A stretch of 64,000 bases of DNA from Paracoccaceae bacterium (lineage in GTDB: Bacteria > Pseudomonadota > Alphaproteobacteria > Rhodobacterales > Rhodobacteraceae). Of this stretch, positions 52,440 to 61,283 are shown piece by piece (the stretch's first letter is position 1; each line of letters begins with the position of its first letter). The position numbers and the translations under genes are program-made. Location of the stretch: positions 49,885 through 113,884 of the forward strand of contig PAQV01000045.1 in the NCBI GenBank assembly GCA_002709405.1, read 5' to 3'. The notes under the pieces were generated by a model. The model saw nothing but the letters and a program-made list of their open reading frames with translations. It did no database searches and had not been told where the DNA came from.

Positions 52440-53315
52440 ATGCAAATCATCCTTCACACCGGCGCTCATTTCACCGAAGACGACCGTCTGATCAAATGCC
52501 TCCTGCGCAACAAGGAGGACTTTTCCCGCCGGGGGATCTCGGTTCCCGGGCCCGGACGGTACAAGAAGTTGCTGAAGGACACCATGAACGCCATGCGGGG
52601 CACCGATCCGGACGACGACGCCCGCGACGTGCTGATGGATGCCATCCTCGACGACGAACAGGCCGACCGGATGATCCTGTCCAACGCCCATTTCTTCGGG
52701 GCGCCGCGGTCCGCCCTGCGCAGCGGGCTGCTTTATCCCAACGCGCCCGAAAAGATCGCCCAGATGCGCCGCCTGTTTCCCCATGACGATATCGAAATCT
52801 TCATGGCCATGCGCAACCCCGCCACCCTGCTGCCCGCGATCTACAGCGAATCCCCGCGCGACGAGCTGACCGACTTCCTTGAAGGCGTCGATCCGCGCGA
52901 AATCTGCTGGTCAGAAAGCCTGACCGCCATGCGCGTGCTGAACCCGGCCATTCCGATCACCGTCTGGTGCAACGAGGACACACCGTTGATCTGGGGGCCG
53001 ATCATCCGGGCCATGGCCGGCCTGCCCGAGGACACCAAGATCACCGGCGGGTTCGACCTGCTGGGGGCGATCATCTCGACCGAAGGGATGAAACGCTTCC
53101 GGGCCTACCTGAAGGATCACCCCGAGATGAGCGAGGCGCACAAGCGCCGGGTCATCGCGATCTTCATGGAAAAATACGCGCTGGAGGACGAGCTGGTCGA
53201 AGAGCTGGAAATGCCCGGCTGGTCGGACGAGCTGGTCGAGGAAATGACCGAAATCTACGATGCCGATTTCGAGGCCGTGCGGATGATCCCCGGGGTCACG
53301 GTGATCGCCCCCTGA
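52440..53315 (+). CDS. conserved hypothetical protein (sulfotransferase-like?)
   Basis: 291 aa from the ATG at 52440. It opens IILHTGAHFTEDDRLIKCLL, resembling the PAPS-loop strand of sulfotransferases, and has IEIFMAMRNPATLLPAIY, like the 3'-phosphate-binding region. A classical P-loop is absent, so the assignment is only structural guesswork. An acidic C-terminus follows. Unlinked to its neighbours apart from the tRNA. Confidence 0.75.
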   Translation: MQIILHTGAHFTEDDRLIKCLLRNKEDFSRRGISVPGPGRYKKLLKDTMNAMRGTDPDDDARDVLMDAILDDEQADRMILSNAHFFGAPRSALRSGLLYPNAPEKIAQMRRLFPHDDIEIFMAMRNPATLLPAIYSESPRDELTDFLEGVDPREICWSESLTAMRVLNPAIPITVWCNEDTPLIWGPIIRAMAGLPEDTKITGGFDLLGAIISTEGMKRFRAYLKDHPEMSEAHKRRVIAIFMEKYALEDELVEELEMPGWSDELVEEMTEIYDADFEAVRMIPGVTVIAP

Positions 53316-53393
53316 AGCGCGCCCTGCCCGCCTGGCCGGTGGCCGTCCCGCGTCACCCCAAGGCGGCGCGGACCGGCCGAAAGGTCACTGGCC

Positions 53394-53654
53394 TCAGGCC
53401 ATGCCAAGCGCTTCCTTGTACAATTCCAGCACCGCCTCTTCTTCGGCGATGTCGTCCTTGTCGCGCTTGCGCAGGGCGATGATCTTGCGCATCACCTTGG
53501 TGTCGTAGCCGCGCGCCTTGGCCTCGGCCATCACTTCTTTCTGGTGCTCGGCCAGGTCCTTCTTTTCCTGTTCCAGCCGCTCGTAGCGCTCGATGAACTG
53601 GCGCAGTTCGTCGGCGGTGACGCGGTAATTGGCTTCGGTCGAGGTCTCGTCCAT
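53394..53654 (-). CDS. gapR: GapR family DNA-binding protein (DUF2312)
   Basis: 86 aa. Nearly the whole protein is the DUF2312 domain: coiled-coil LRQFIERYERLEQEKKDLAE, then AKARGYDTKVMRKIIALRKR and DIAEEEAVLELYKEAL. GapR is an essential nucleoid-associated protein of alphaproteobacteria that binds overtwisted AT-rich DNA. I used the ATG at 53654; 29 upstream codons in frame are basic junk. Confidence 0.94.
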   Translation of the reverse strand: MDETSTEANYRVTADELRQFIERYERLEQEKKDLAEHQKEVMAEAKARGYDTKVMRKIIALRKRDKDDIAEEEAVLELYKEALGMA

Positions 53655-53829
53655 CGGAATCTCCGTTTGCCTGTTCTGCCTGCTCGGGCGGATCTTCGGA
53701 ATTAGCCCACCGCGATTACCCTTCCCCGACCAGGCCCGCAAGCCCCAGGGGCGCTGCGGCTGCGCGGACCCTTGCGCCGCTGGCCGCGATGGGGTAGCCG
53801 CTTGGCGCCTTTAGGAAGGGACACACGCG

Positions 53830-54045
53830 ATGGACATCCTGATCTGGGCAGGGGCCACCCTGTCGATCGTCGGCCTGATGGGCCTGGTCTGGTCGATCAT
53901 CAAGGTCGTGTCGGCCCGGCGCAAGACCTCTGACGACGACGAGCTGCGCGCGGTCGTCCAGCGGGTCCTGCCCTACAACATGGGTGCCCTGTTCGTGTCG
54001 GTCATCGGGCTGATGATGGTGATCCTTGGCATCTTCCTGGGCTGA
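53830..54045 (+). CDS. small two-span membrane protein
   Basis: 71 aa with hydrophobic spans at about 3-26 and 48-70 joined by a charged loop (ARRKTSDDDELRAVVQRVL). An AGGAAGGG ribosome site precedes it. It resembles small conserved proteins of Rhodobacteraceae. Function unknown. Confidence 0.8.
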   Translation: MDILIWAGATLSIVGLMGLVWSIIKVVSARRKTSDDDELRAVVQRVLPYNMGALFVSVIGLMMVILGIFLG

Positions 54046-54080
54046 CCCGCAGTCCTGATGCGGCCCTTAGTATGCGGAAA

Positions 54081-54155
54081 AGCCGGCGCGCCAATCGGCA
54101 GGAAAAGCCGGCGCGCCTAACGGCGGGACTAGCCGGCGCGCCCATAGGCGCGACG
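54081..54155. repeat. three 25-bp tandem units with identical AGCCGGCGCGCC core
   Basis: AGCCGGCGCGCC recurs at 54081, 54106 and 54131, exactly 25 bp apart. The remaining 13 bp of each unit are related but diverged (AATCGGCAGGAAA, TAACGGCGGGACT, CATAGGCGCGACG). The core contains the palindrome GGCGCGCC. It lies between two small genes. Confidence 0.8.
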
Positions 54156-54178
54156 ACCAGTCATTCGGTTAACGCAGT

Positions 54179-54388
54179 TTACAACGGGACGTTGTCGAAC
54201 CGCGCCTCGATGACCTCGCTGGTCAACTCTGCGTCGAGATTTCGCAGCCGTGGCGGCACCCTGTGACCGTCCCGCTCCATCCGGCGCAACAGCCGTTCAA
54301 GCTCGGGCTGCAGGGCAAGACGGCCAGCTGCCGTTGCTCCGTTAATCCTGACTTCAAGATCGGTTGCCACTTTCTTCAGATCGTTCAT
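54179..54388 (-). CDS. small conserved hypothetical protein
   Basis: 69 aa, basic and helical, starting MNDLKKVATDLEVRING with a mid helix PELERLLRRMERDGHRVPPR. A strong GGAGGA site sits upstream of the ATG at 54388. No family recognised; codon bias is good. It lies divergent from the sulfide-oxidation operon and may share its regulatory region. Confidence 0.75.
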   Translation of the reverse strand: MNDLKKVATDLEVRINGATAAGRLALQPELERLLRRMERDGHRVPPRLRNLDAELTSEVIEARFDNVPL

Positions 54389-54561
54389 TTCAGTCCTCCC
54401 CTCGAAATGGACGCGCCCTTTTCAGGGCCGCGGCACATAGCAACATAGACTATAGTGGTATCATTGATTTGACACCGCTCAAATTCGAACATTTTAGGCG
54501 CGGACTTGCGTCACATGCAGCTTTTGCTATATGTAAGCGGAAGCAAACCTGAAGGTGCCCC

Positions 54562-55425
54562 ATGACCCCCGATGTCACGACCTTTTTCGACGAAGTCACC
54601 AACACGGCCTCTTACGTGGTCCGCGACCCGTCCGGCCGGGCCGCCGCCATCATCGACAGCGTGCTGGACTACGACCCGGCCGCAGGCCGCACGGACACCA
54701 GCTCGGCAGACCGGATCATCGCGTATATTCGCGCGCAAGACCTTGATGTACAATGGATTCTGGAAACCCATGTCCATGCCGACCACCTGTCCGCCGCGCC
54801 CTACCTGCAAGAGCAGCTGGGCGGCAAGATCGGGATCGGCAAGAACATCACCATCGTCCAGGACACCTTTGGCAAGGTCTTCAACGAGGGCACCGAGTTC
54901 CAGCGGGACGGCTCGCAATTCGATGCCCTGTTCGATGAAGGCGACAGTTTCCACATCGGACAGCTGCGCGGAGACGTTCTGCACACCCCCGGGCACACCC
55001 CCGCCTGCCTGACCTACGTGATCGGCAATGCCGCTTTTGTAGGCGATACTCTGTTCATGCCCGACTACGGAACGGCCCGCTGCGACTTTCCCGGCGGCTC
55101 TTCCGAAACCATGTACCGGTCGATCCAGAAGATTCTCGCCCTGCCCGACGAGACACGCATTTTCGTGGGCCACGATTACAAGGCACCGAATCGCGACGAC
55201 TACGCCTGGGAAACTACGGTTGGCGAACAAAAGGCGCTGAACATCCATATCGGCGCCGGCAAGCCGATCGAGGATTTCGTGGCCATGCGCGATGCCCGCG
55301 ACGCCACGCTGGGCCCACCCCGGCTGATCCTGCCCTCGCTGCAGGTCAACATGCGCGCCGGCCAGTTCCCCGATCCGGACGAGCAGGGCGACGTTTTCCT
55401 GAAAATCCCGGTCAACAAGATCTGA
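54562..55425 (+). CDS. MBL-fold persulfide dioxygenase-like hydrolase (Blh type)
   Basis: 287 aa metallo-beta-lactamase-fold protein of the ETHE1/Blh group, oxidising persulfide to sulfite. Metal ligands HVHADH at residues 70-75, HTPGHTPACL near 145-154, GDTLF with the bridging Asp, and VGHDY near the C-terminus. It is first in an operon with two YeeE/YedE halves and a DUF442 phosphatase-like protein, the arrangement linked to hydrogen sulfide detoxification (bigR operons), though no bigR is seen here. Confidence 0.93.
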   Translation: MTPDVTTFFDEVTNTASYVVRDPSGRAAAIIDSVLDYDPAAGRTDTSSADRIIAYIRAQDLDVQWILETHVHADHLSAAPYLQEQLGGKIGIGKNITIVQDTFGKVFNEGTEFQRDGSQFDALFDEGDSFHIGQLRGDVLHTPGHTPACLTYVIGNAAFVGDTLFMPDYGTARCDFPGGSSETMYRSIQKILALPDETRIFVGHDYKAPNRDDYAWETTVGEQKALNIHIGAGKPIEDFVAMRDARDATLGPPRLILPSLQVNMRAGQFPDPDEQGDVFLKIPVNKI

Positions 55426-55468
55426 CGGCCGGCCTCCACGCCACTTCCCACGAAAGGGACCACCACAC

Positions 55469-55897
55469 ATGCCAATCGAATGGATCCACGGCCTGATCGG
55501 AGGCGCACTGATCGGCCTCGCCGGCGCCGTCTATCTGCTGGGTGCCGGGCGCATCATGGGTGCCAGCGGCATCATCGGAGGCCTCGTCGACGGGTCCGGC
55601 CGGGACACGGCGCGGGACCGGCTGGGCTTTCTGGCCGCCCTGCTGATCGTTCCGGCCATCCTCTACGTCGTCACAGGGCGCACGGCTGACACCCACGTGA
55701 CCTCGAATTTCGTGGTCATCATCGCGGCCGGCCTGCTGGTCGGCGTGGGCACGCGCATCGCCAATGGCTGCACGTCGGGCCACGGGGTCTGCGGCATCTC
55801 GCGCTTTTCGCTGCGCGGGATCGTGGCCACCGTCTTCTACATCCTGGCTGGCGGCCTGACCGTCGTGCTCTTCCGCCACATCCTGGGGGTCATCTGA
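55469..55897 (+). CDS. YeeE/YedE family membrane protein, first half
   Basis: 142 aa with about four membrane spans. Conserved cysteine motif [19 protein letters not shown] near residues 96-114, as in the thiosulfate/sulfur transporter family (half-size type). [27 protein letters not shown] begins the fold (shown in part: [19 protein letters not shown]). It likely moves reduced sulfur across the inner membrane together with the next gene. It touches the next gene on one base (TGATG). Confidence 0.92.
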   Translation: MPIEWIHGLIGGALIGLAGAVYLLGAGRIMGASGIIGGLVDGSGRDTARDRLGFLAALLIVPAILYVVTGRTADTHVTSNFVVIIAAGLLVGVGTRIANGCTSGHGVCGISRFSLRGIVATVFYILAGGLTVVLFRHILGVI

Positions 55898-56328
55898 TGC
55901 GGTTCATGCTGTCTGTCCTGTCCGGAGGCCTGTTCGGCGCCGGTCTGTTCGTGTCGGGGATGACCGACACCACAAAGGTGCAAGGGTGGCTGGACGTCTT
56001 CGGCGCCTGGGATCCGACGCTGGCCTTCGTGATGGGCGGTGCGATCATCCCGATGATGATCGCCTGGCAATTGACCCGGGGCCGCACGCCCCTGGTCGGT
56101 GGCTCCTTCCCTGCCCCGCCGCAGCACAAGATCGGGCACCGGCTGGTGCTGGGATCGGTGCTGTTCGGCATGGGCTGGGGGCTGGCCGGCCTGTGCCCGG
56201 GACCGTCAGTGGCCTCGCTCAGCTATGGTGGCGCCGGTGGCCTTGTGTTCATGGCGGCGATGCTGGTAGGCATGGGAGCGGCCCCGACCATCGGGGCACG
56301 GATCGACCGGATAGCCGAGGCCAGTTGA
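55897..56328 (+). CDS. YeeE/YedE family membrane protein (DUF6691), second half
   Basis: 143 aa with about four membrane spans. The SGGLFGAGLFVSGMTDTTKV start and GLAGLCPGPSVASL with a conserved Cys near residue 107 are the typical partner half of the sulfur transporter. It shares the A of its ATG with the end of the preceding gene and ends directly before the DUF442 gene. Confidence 0.92.
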   Translation: MRFMLSVLSGGLFGAGLFVSGMTDTTKVQGWLDVFGAWDPTLAFVMGGAIIPMMIAWQLTRGRTPLVGGSFPAPPQHKIGHRLVLGSVLFGMGWGLAGLCPGPSVASLSYGGAGGLVFMAAMLVGMGAAPTIGARIDRIAEAS

Positions 56329-56745
56329 ATGGATTTACGCAAGATCACCGAGACTTACTCTGTCAGCCCCCAGATCGCGGTCGAGGATTTGCCGAAGATC
56401 GCCGAGGCGGGCTTTACCCGGGTGATCTGCAACCGGCCGGACGATGAAAACCCTCCCTCGCACCAGGCAGAGGTCATTGCCGCTGCCGCCCGCGACCTTG
56501 GGCTGGATTTCCAGGTGCTGCCGCTGACGCACCAGACCCTGAATGCCGAAAACGTGCTGAAACAGCGCACGCTGATCGACGATGCGGAGGGACCGGTGCT
56601 GGCCTACTGCGCCTCGGGCACCCGGTCGACCATCTGTTGGGCGCTTGGCCAGGCCGGAGACATGCCGGCCGACGAGATCCTGCTGAAGGCCATGAAGGCC
56701 GGCTACGATCTTGAACGGATCCGGCCGGCGCTTCAGCCCGACTGA
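56329..56745 (+). CDS. TIGR01244/DUF442 family sulfur transferase or phosphatase
   Basis: 138 aa. The C-x5-R active loop LAYCASGTRSTICW (Cys near residue 89) marks the dual-specificity-phosphatase-like fold of DUF442, also found fused to Blh. The N-terminus is DLRKITETYSVSPQIAVEDL. It is immediately adjacent to the YeeE gene and closes the sulfide operon, followed by a terminator. Confidence 0.93.
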   Translation: MDLRKITETYSVSPQIAVEDLPKIAEAGFTRVICNRPDDENPPSHQAEVIAAAARDLGLDFQVLPLTHQTLNAENVLKQRTLIDDAEGPVLAYCASGTRSTICWALGQAGDMPADEILLKAMKAGYDLERIRPALQPD

Positions 56746-56772
56746 CCGCGTTTTCCATTCCATCGCATTTCG

Positions 56773-56807
56773 GGGCCTCAGCATACGACCAATGCTGGGG
56801 CCCTTTT
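56773..56807 (+). terminator. Rho-independent terminator of the sulfide operon
   Basis: GGGCCTCAGCAT and ATGCTGGGGCCC form a 12-bp stem with one G-T wobble and a 7-nt loop (56785-56791), followed by TTTT (56804-56807). It is 28 bp after the last stop codon. Confidence 0.85.
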
Positions 56808-56861
56808 CCTTCTGCCAGCCACCCCTTGATCGGTGCAGGGGGCGGAAACACCGCCCTGCCC

Positions 56862-58094
56862 TCATTTGCTGTTCAGATCCGGGAGGCCCGTCATCGGTTC
56901 GGCCAGTTCGTTCATCGGATCGAGCAAATTCGGCAGGTCGGGCAGATCCGGCAAGTCAGGTAGACCGCCGGGCGCATCGTCTCCGCCCAGGTCGGGCAGG
57001 TCAGGCAGCCCGGCCAGTTCGGAAATCTCGGCCGCCGCCGCTTCGGGGGTGAAGGTGTCGAAAGACCCGTCATCGTCCAGCCCGCCGCCCAGGTCAGGCA
57101 GGCCGCCGAAATCGCCCGGCTGCCCCAGGTCGCCGCCAAAACCGCTCGGCTCCGGCCCGCCCAGGTCGGCACCCATGCCACCGGCCATCCCGCCAGCCAT
57201 GCCGCCGCGACCGGCGCCGCGACCACCATGGGGCGTAAAGCTGTCTTCCAGCGGCGGGGGTTTGTGCCCAACCGGATTAAGCCGCACGGCCCGGAACCCG
57301 TCCGCCTGCCCCAGCCGGGCCGTGGCCACCCGGCGTCCGTCGATCGAGATCAGGTCGGTCTTGTCCATCCGCGCACCGGGCATGGGCAGCACCTGTCCGA
57401 CCTTCAGGTCGTTGAGCTTGTCCAACGGCAGGGACAGCCGCGCCAGAACGGCCCGCAGTTCCGCCTTGACGACCATGGCGGTGTCTTTCATCAGGGCCGG
57501 CTCTGCCGGGTCGCGATCGACCTCGTCCGGTTCGGGAGGCGGCGCATCGGGCAGCAGAAAGATCATCCGTCCCTGGTGGAGACCCACGGAGACGTCGATC
57601 GTCAGTTCCGCCCGCAGGTAGCTTTCGGCATCGAAGGGCAACAACAGGCTGCGCACATCCGGCATCCGCCGTTCAACGCGCAGCGCGCCATAGGGCGTCA
57701 GGGTGCGGATCTTCTTGAGCAGATCGTCGACCAGGGGTGCTGCCAGGGCCGCATCGGTCCCCGTCAGCTTGCGTTCGGCCGAGATTTCGGAAGCCACGGT
57801 GCCCAGCGTCTGATGCTGCACCAGCGCGGACACCAGTATCGGATCCATGCAGACACCGGCACGCTGCATCATAGGGGCCGACAGGCTGAGAAGCAGCCAG
57901 CCGTTGTCGAGGTCGTTGGCCAGGTCCGCCTGAGGCATGCGCCGCTGGTGCGCGCCGATCAGGGACAGGGCCATGCCGAAGGTCTCGTCGGCGACACGCG
58001 GCAACGCCTTGCGGAAAGCCCGCAACAGCGCCAGGTCCGCCGGCGCTGCAGCTTCGCGTCCGGTGGCCAATTTGCGCCTGACGCCCGTCACCAT
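56862..58094 (-). CDS. FliM/FliN (SpoA) C-terminal domain protein with low-complexity tail
   Basis: 410 aa. The middle SpoA domain is clear (about 205-285: LPLDKLNDLKVGQVLPMPGA, GRRVATARLGQADGFRAVRL), as in the flagellar motor switch. The N-terminus lacks the CheY-binding LSQDEID motif of typical FliM. From about residue 290 the tail is Gly- and Met-rich and then repeats LPDLPDLG-type units. It stands outside any flagellar cluster here. It could be the divergent FliM of Rhodobacterales or a SpoA protein of another secretion system. Confidence 0.82.
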   Translation of the reverse strand: MVTGVRRKLATGREAAAPADLALLRAFRKALPRVADETFGMALSLIGAHQRRMPQADLANDLDNGWLLLSLSAPMMQRAGVCMDPILVSALVQHQTLGTVASEISAERKLTGTDAALAAPLVDDLLKKIRTLTPYGALRVERRMPDVRSLLLPFDAESYLRAELTIDVSVGLHQGRMIFLLPDAPPPEPDEVDRDPAEPALMKDTAMVVKAELRAVLARLSLPLDKLNDLKVGQVLPMPGARMDKTDLISIDGRRVATARLGQADGFRAVRLNPVGHKPPPLEDSFTPHGGRGAGRGGMAGGMAGGMGADLGGPEPSGFGGDLGQPGDFGGLPDLGGGLDDDGSFDTFTPEAAAAEISELAGLPDLPDLGGDDAPGGLPDLPDLPDLPNLLDPMNELAEPMTGLPDLNSK

Positions 58095-58128
58095 ATCAAA
58101 TCCGCTGCCCTTACTAGCCCACGTCTCC

Positions 58129-58153
58129 CCCGCGACGCACTTTCTGTCGCGGG
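58129..58153 (-). terminator. hairpin downstream of the histidine kinase gene
   Basis: CCCGCGAC and GTCGCGGG form a perfect 8-bp stem with a 9-nt loop, about 50 bp beyond the kinase stop and upstream of the SpoA gene start. No T-run; moderate evidence only. Confidence 0.45.
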
Positions 58154-58203
58154 AACTCGAGTCAGTCCTAGCCGAGGCAGGGTTACGATCCGATTACCAT
58201 TCG

Positions 58204-60882
58204 CTATTGCGCGGCAAGGTTCAGCACAGTCGGCAAGGTCACGCGGAACGCGCCGCCGCCCCGATCGGGCATATAGGCCACGTCTCCGCCCAAGCGGGCC
58301 ATGATTTCGCGGCAGATCGACAGCCCAAGCCCTGCCCCGCCGGCCTTTTCCGCCGCAACGCGCGCAAACTTTTCAAACACCATGGATTGGGCATCGGCCG
58401 GAATGCCGCTGCCATTGTCGACGAAATCCACCGCCAGCCCGCCGCCGATGTCATGGACCGTGATCGTCAACGTCGGATTGGCCGCGTCACAATACTTCTG
58501 AGCATTCGTGATGAGATTTATGAAAACTTGCGTCAAACGGTCGAGATCCGTGTGCAGGGCGATCTGCTCGTCCAGGTGGCGGCGATGCACGACCAGCTTG
58601 CGCTCGGCCCCTGTCAGGGCCGTCGCCACGGCCAGGTCCAGCACATCCGACAGCTTGCCCGCCCGCAGGTTCAGGTTGACCTGGCCACTTTCCAGCACGC
58701 TCAGGTCCAGCAAATCGTCCAACAGCCGGGTCAGACGCAGCGCCTCGTCCAGGATGATCGCCGCATAGCGGGTCTGGTCCTCGGGCGCGAGCCCGTCATT
58801 GTCGCGCAGGATCTCGGAAAAGGCCCGGATCGAGGTCATCGGCGTGCGCAGTTCATGGCTGACCTGGCTGAGGAAACTGTCCTTTTGCAGGCTGATCTGG
58901 GTCAGCTTCTCATTGGCCTCGCGCAGCTGGCGCGCGGTGCGGGCCAGTTCCGCCGATTTCGCCTCCAGCTGGTTGGAATATTCCAGGATCTGGGCGCTTT
59001 CATCGGCCACGGCCATCAGGTCCTCGACCGACACCGACGACCCGCCGACGATCTGGCCGACCATGGCATGGGCCGTGGCCGCCCCGACAGAGCCGCCCAG
59101 CTCCCGCTCCAGCCGGCTGAGGAAATCGGGGGTGGGATCTGGCAGATGGCCGGGCAATCCCTGGCGGTCGGCCTCGCGCTGGAACAGGGCCTGGGCCTGG
59201 CCCGCACCCAGGATCCGCTGCGACATGATCATCAGGTCTTCGCTTTGCGCCGCCGACCGGGTCCAGCCGCGCGGGCCGGCGGAATGGTCGAACACATTGA
59301 CGAATTGCGCCCCCTGAAGCCGTTCCAGCGGCGACGGGAAGGTGAACAGCGACACCAGGCAGAAGGTCGCCGCATTCAGCGTCAGGCTCCAGAGCGCCGA
59401 ATGCACCAGCGGGTCCAGCCCCGAGATGCCGAACAGCGCGTGCGGGCGCAGCCAGGCCAGGCCAAAGAGGCCATCGGTGATCACCGAATAGGGCATCAGC
59501 CCGATGCCAAGCCCGGGCAGCAGGGCCGTGTAAAGCCACAGCAGGAAGCCCACGATCAGCCCCGCCATGGCCCCGGTCCGGCTGGCCGCCCGCCAGAAGA
59601 TACCGCCGACCAGCGCCGGCAGGATCTGGGCGATCCCGGCAAAGGACACCAGCCCGATCGAGGCCAGGGCCGCGCCTCCGCCCGACAATTTGAAATAGAA
59701 ATATCCCAGCGCGATGATCCCGGCGATGGAAATGCGCCGGGCCTGCAGCACGATGTTGCGCACATCGCCCGAAAAGCTGGCCCCGTCCCGGCGCAGGCTG
59801 AACCAGATCGGCATGACCACGTGGTTCGACACCATCGTCGACAGGGCCATGGCCGCCACGATGACCATCGAGGTGGCCGATGAAAACCCGCCCAGGAAGG
59901 ACAGCATGGCCAGCCCGCCACGCCCCTCGGCCAGCGGCAGGGTCAGCACGAAAAGGTCGGGATTGGCGCCTCCGGGCAGCATGTCCAGCCCTACGACCGC
60001 GATGGGCAGCACGAAGAGGCTCATCAGCAGCAGATATAAAGGAAACGCCCAGGCCGCCGTTTGCAGGTGCCGCTCGTCGTCGTTTTCCACCACCATGACC
60101 TGGAACATGCGCGGCAGGCAGACAAAGGCCGCCGCGGCCAGGAAGGTGATCGTGGTCCAGCGGCCTCCGTCCATGCGCCAGGCGCCGATCTCGGAATTGT
60201 CGATGCGGGCGAGCGTTTCCGACACCCCGCCCGAAATCCCCCAGACCACGAAGATGCCCACAGCCAGAAGGGCGACCAGCTTGACCACGGCCTCCAGCGC
60301 GACGGCCGTGACCACCCCGTGATGGCGTTCGTTGACGTCCAGGTTGCGCGTGCCGAAGAGAATGGCGAAGGCGGCCAGCCCGGTGGCCACCCAGAAGGTG
60401 ATGCCCCCGGCGACGTCGCGGTCTCCGCCGTCGACCCCGGCGAAGATGCCAAAGGACAGGGTGATGGATTGCAATTGCAGGGCGATATAGGGGGTGATGC
60501 CCACCACGGCCAGGATCGTCACCAGCACCGCCAGCGTGTTGGACTTGCCGTAGCGGGCCGAGATCAGGTCGGCGATCGAGGTCACCCGCTGGCTGCGCCC
60601 GATCCGCACCAGCTTGCGCAGGCCCCACCACCAGCCGATCATCACCAGGGTCGGGCCGATGTAGATGGTCACGAACTCCAGCCCGGACGAGGCGGCATAA
60701 CCGACCGCGCCGTAAAAGGTCCAGGCGGTGCAGTAGATCGACAGCGACAGGGTGTAGATCAGGGGCGTGCCCAGCCAGGGCGCGTGGTCGCGCCGGGCCC
60801 GGCGGTCGGCCAGGAAGGCCACGGTGAACAGCAGCGCAACATAAGCCAGGCACACCAGGATCAGGATGTTGAGCGTCGCCAT
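58204..60882 (-). CDS. hybrid SSS-symporter-like sensor histidine kinase (CbrA-type)
   Basis: 892 aa. About 13 membrane spans over residues 1-560 form a sodium/solute-symporter-like sensor (YGAVGYAASSGLEFVTIYIG region; SFLGGFSSATSMVIVAAMAL). A coiled-coil linker follows. The kinase core has the H-box VSHELRTPMTSIRAFSEIL, N-box QVFINLITNAQKYCD, and the G motifs DNGSGIP and AGLGLSICREI. Start ATG at 60882; the longer frame is spurious. It forms a minus-strand operon with a small membrane protein and a receiver protein. Such sensors respond to nutrient uptake. Confidence 0.92.
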   Translation of the reverse strand: MATLNILILVCLAYVALLFTVAFLADRRARRDHAPWLGTPLIYTLSLSIYCTAWTFYGAVGYAASSGLEFVTIYIGPTLVMIGWWWGLRKLVRIGRSQRVTSIADLISARYGKSNTLAVLVTILAVVGITPYIALQLQSITLSFGIFAGVDGGDRDVAGGITFWVATGLAAFAILFGTRNLDVNERHHGVVTAVALEAVVKLVALLAVGIFVVWGISGGVSETLARIDNSEIGAWRMDGGRWTTITFLAAAAFVCLPRMFQVMVVENDDERHLQTAAWAFPLYLLLMSLFVLPIAVVGLDMLPGGANPDLFVLTLPLAEGRGGLAMLSFLGGFSSATSMVIVAAMALSTMVSNHVVMPIWFSLRRDGASFSGDVRNIVLQARRISIAGIIALGYFYFKLSGGGAALASIGLVSFAGIAQILPALVGGIFWRAASRTGAMAGLIVGFLLWLYTALLPGLGIGLMPYSVITDGLFGLAWLRPHALFGISGLDPLVHSALWSLTLNAATFCLVSLFTFPSPLERLQGAQFVNVFDHSAGPRGWTRSAAQSEDLMIMSQRILGAGQAQALFQREADRQGLPGHLPDPTPDFLSRLERELGGSVGAATAHAMVGQIVGGSSVSVEDLMAVADESAQILEYSNQLEAKSAELARTARQLREANEKLTQISLQKDSFLSQVSHELRTPMTSIRAFSEILRDNDGLAPEDQTRYAAIILDEALRLTRLLDDLLDLSVLESGQVNLNLRAGKLSDVLDLAVATALTGAERKLVVHRRHLDEQIALHTDLDRLTQVFINLITNAQKYCDAANPTLTITVHDIGGGLAVDFVDNGSGIPADAQSMVFEKFARVAAEKAGGAGLGLSICREIMARLGGDVAYMPDRGGGAFRVTLPTVLNLAAQ

Positions 60883-60896
60883 ACCCGGGCCGCCCG

Positions 60897-61283
60897 TCAG
60901 ATGCCGCCGCCGGTCGCCGGTTCGCGGGCTTCCTCGTCCTGCCAGCGCCGGGCAGACCGGCTGAGAAGACCGGCCACCAGGATCAGCAGCGCCCACAGGC
61001 CGAAGACATAGACCACGGCCATCGACATTGGCACGCCGGGATCGCCCAGGTCCGGCTGCGACCACAGCAGCGGCACCATGAACAGGATGGCCCCGATGAT
61101 GGGCAGGACCCGCGCGGCATCCATCATCCGCCGGCGGCGATAGCTGCGGCGCTCCAGGAAGATCGGCGGACGGGCACGGGCCGGACGGGGCGGCGTGTCG
61201 GCATCGGGGTCAAGGACGGCGCGCGTGGCGGCCGCCCTGTCCTGTCCTCTGTCCTCGCCTGTGCCCTGGTCCTGATCGCTCAC
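60897..61283 (-). CDS. hypothetical two-span membrane protein in two-component operon
   Basis: 128 aa. The N-terminal 45 residues are charged and Arg/Pro-rich; spans lie at about 56-74 and 86-106. It overlaps the response regulator stop by four bases (ATGA) and ends 14 nt before the kinase start, so it is co-translated with both. No family recognised; possibly a kinase accessory subunit. Confidence 0.8.
   Translation of the reverse strand: MSDQDQGTGEDRGQDRAAATRAVLDPDADTPPRPARARPPIFLERRSYRRRRMMDAARVLPIIGAILFMVPLLWSQPDLGDPGVPMSMAVVYVFGLWALLILVAGLLSRSARRWQDEEAREPATGGGI

Noticed and set aside
54081..54155. CRISPR array
   Set aside because: Only three 12-bp cores with 13-bp related spacers and no cas genes; units are too short.
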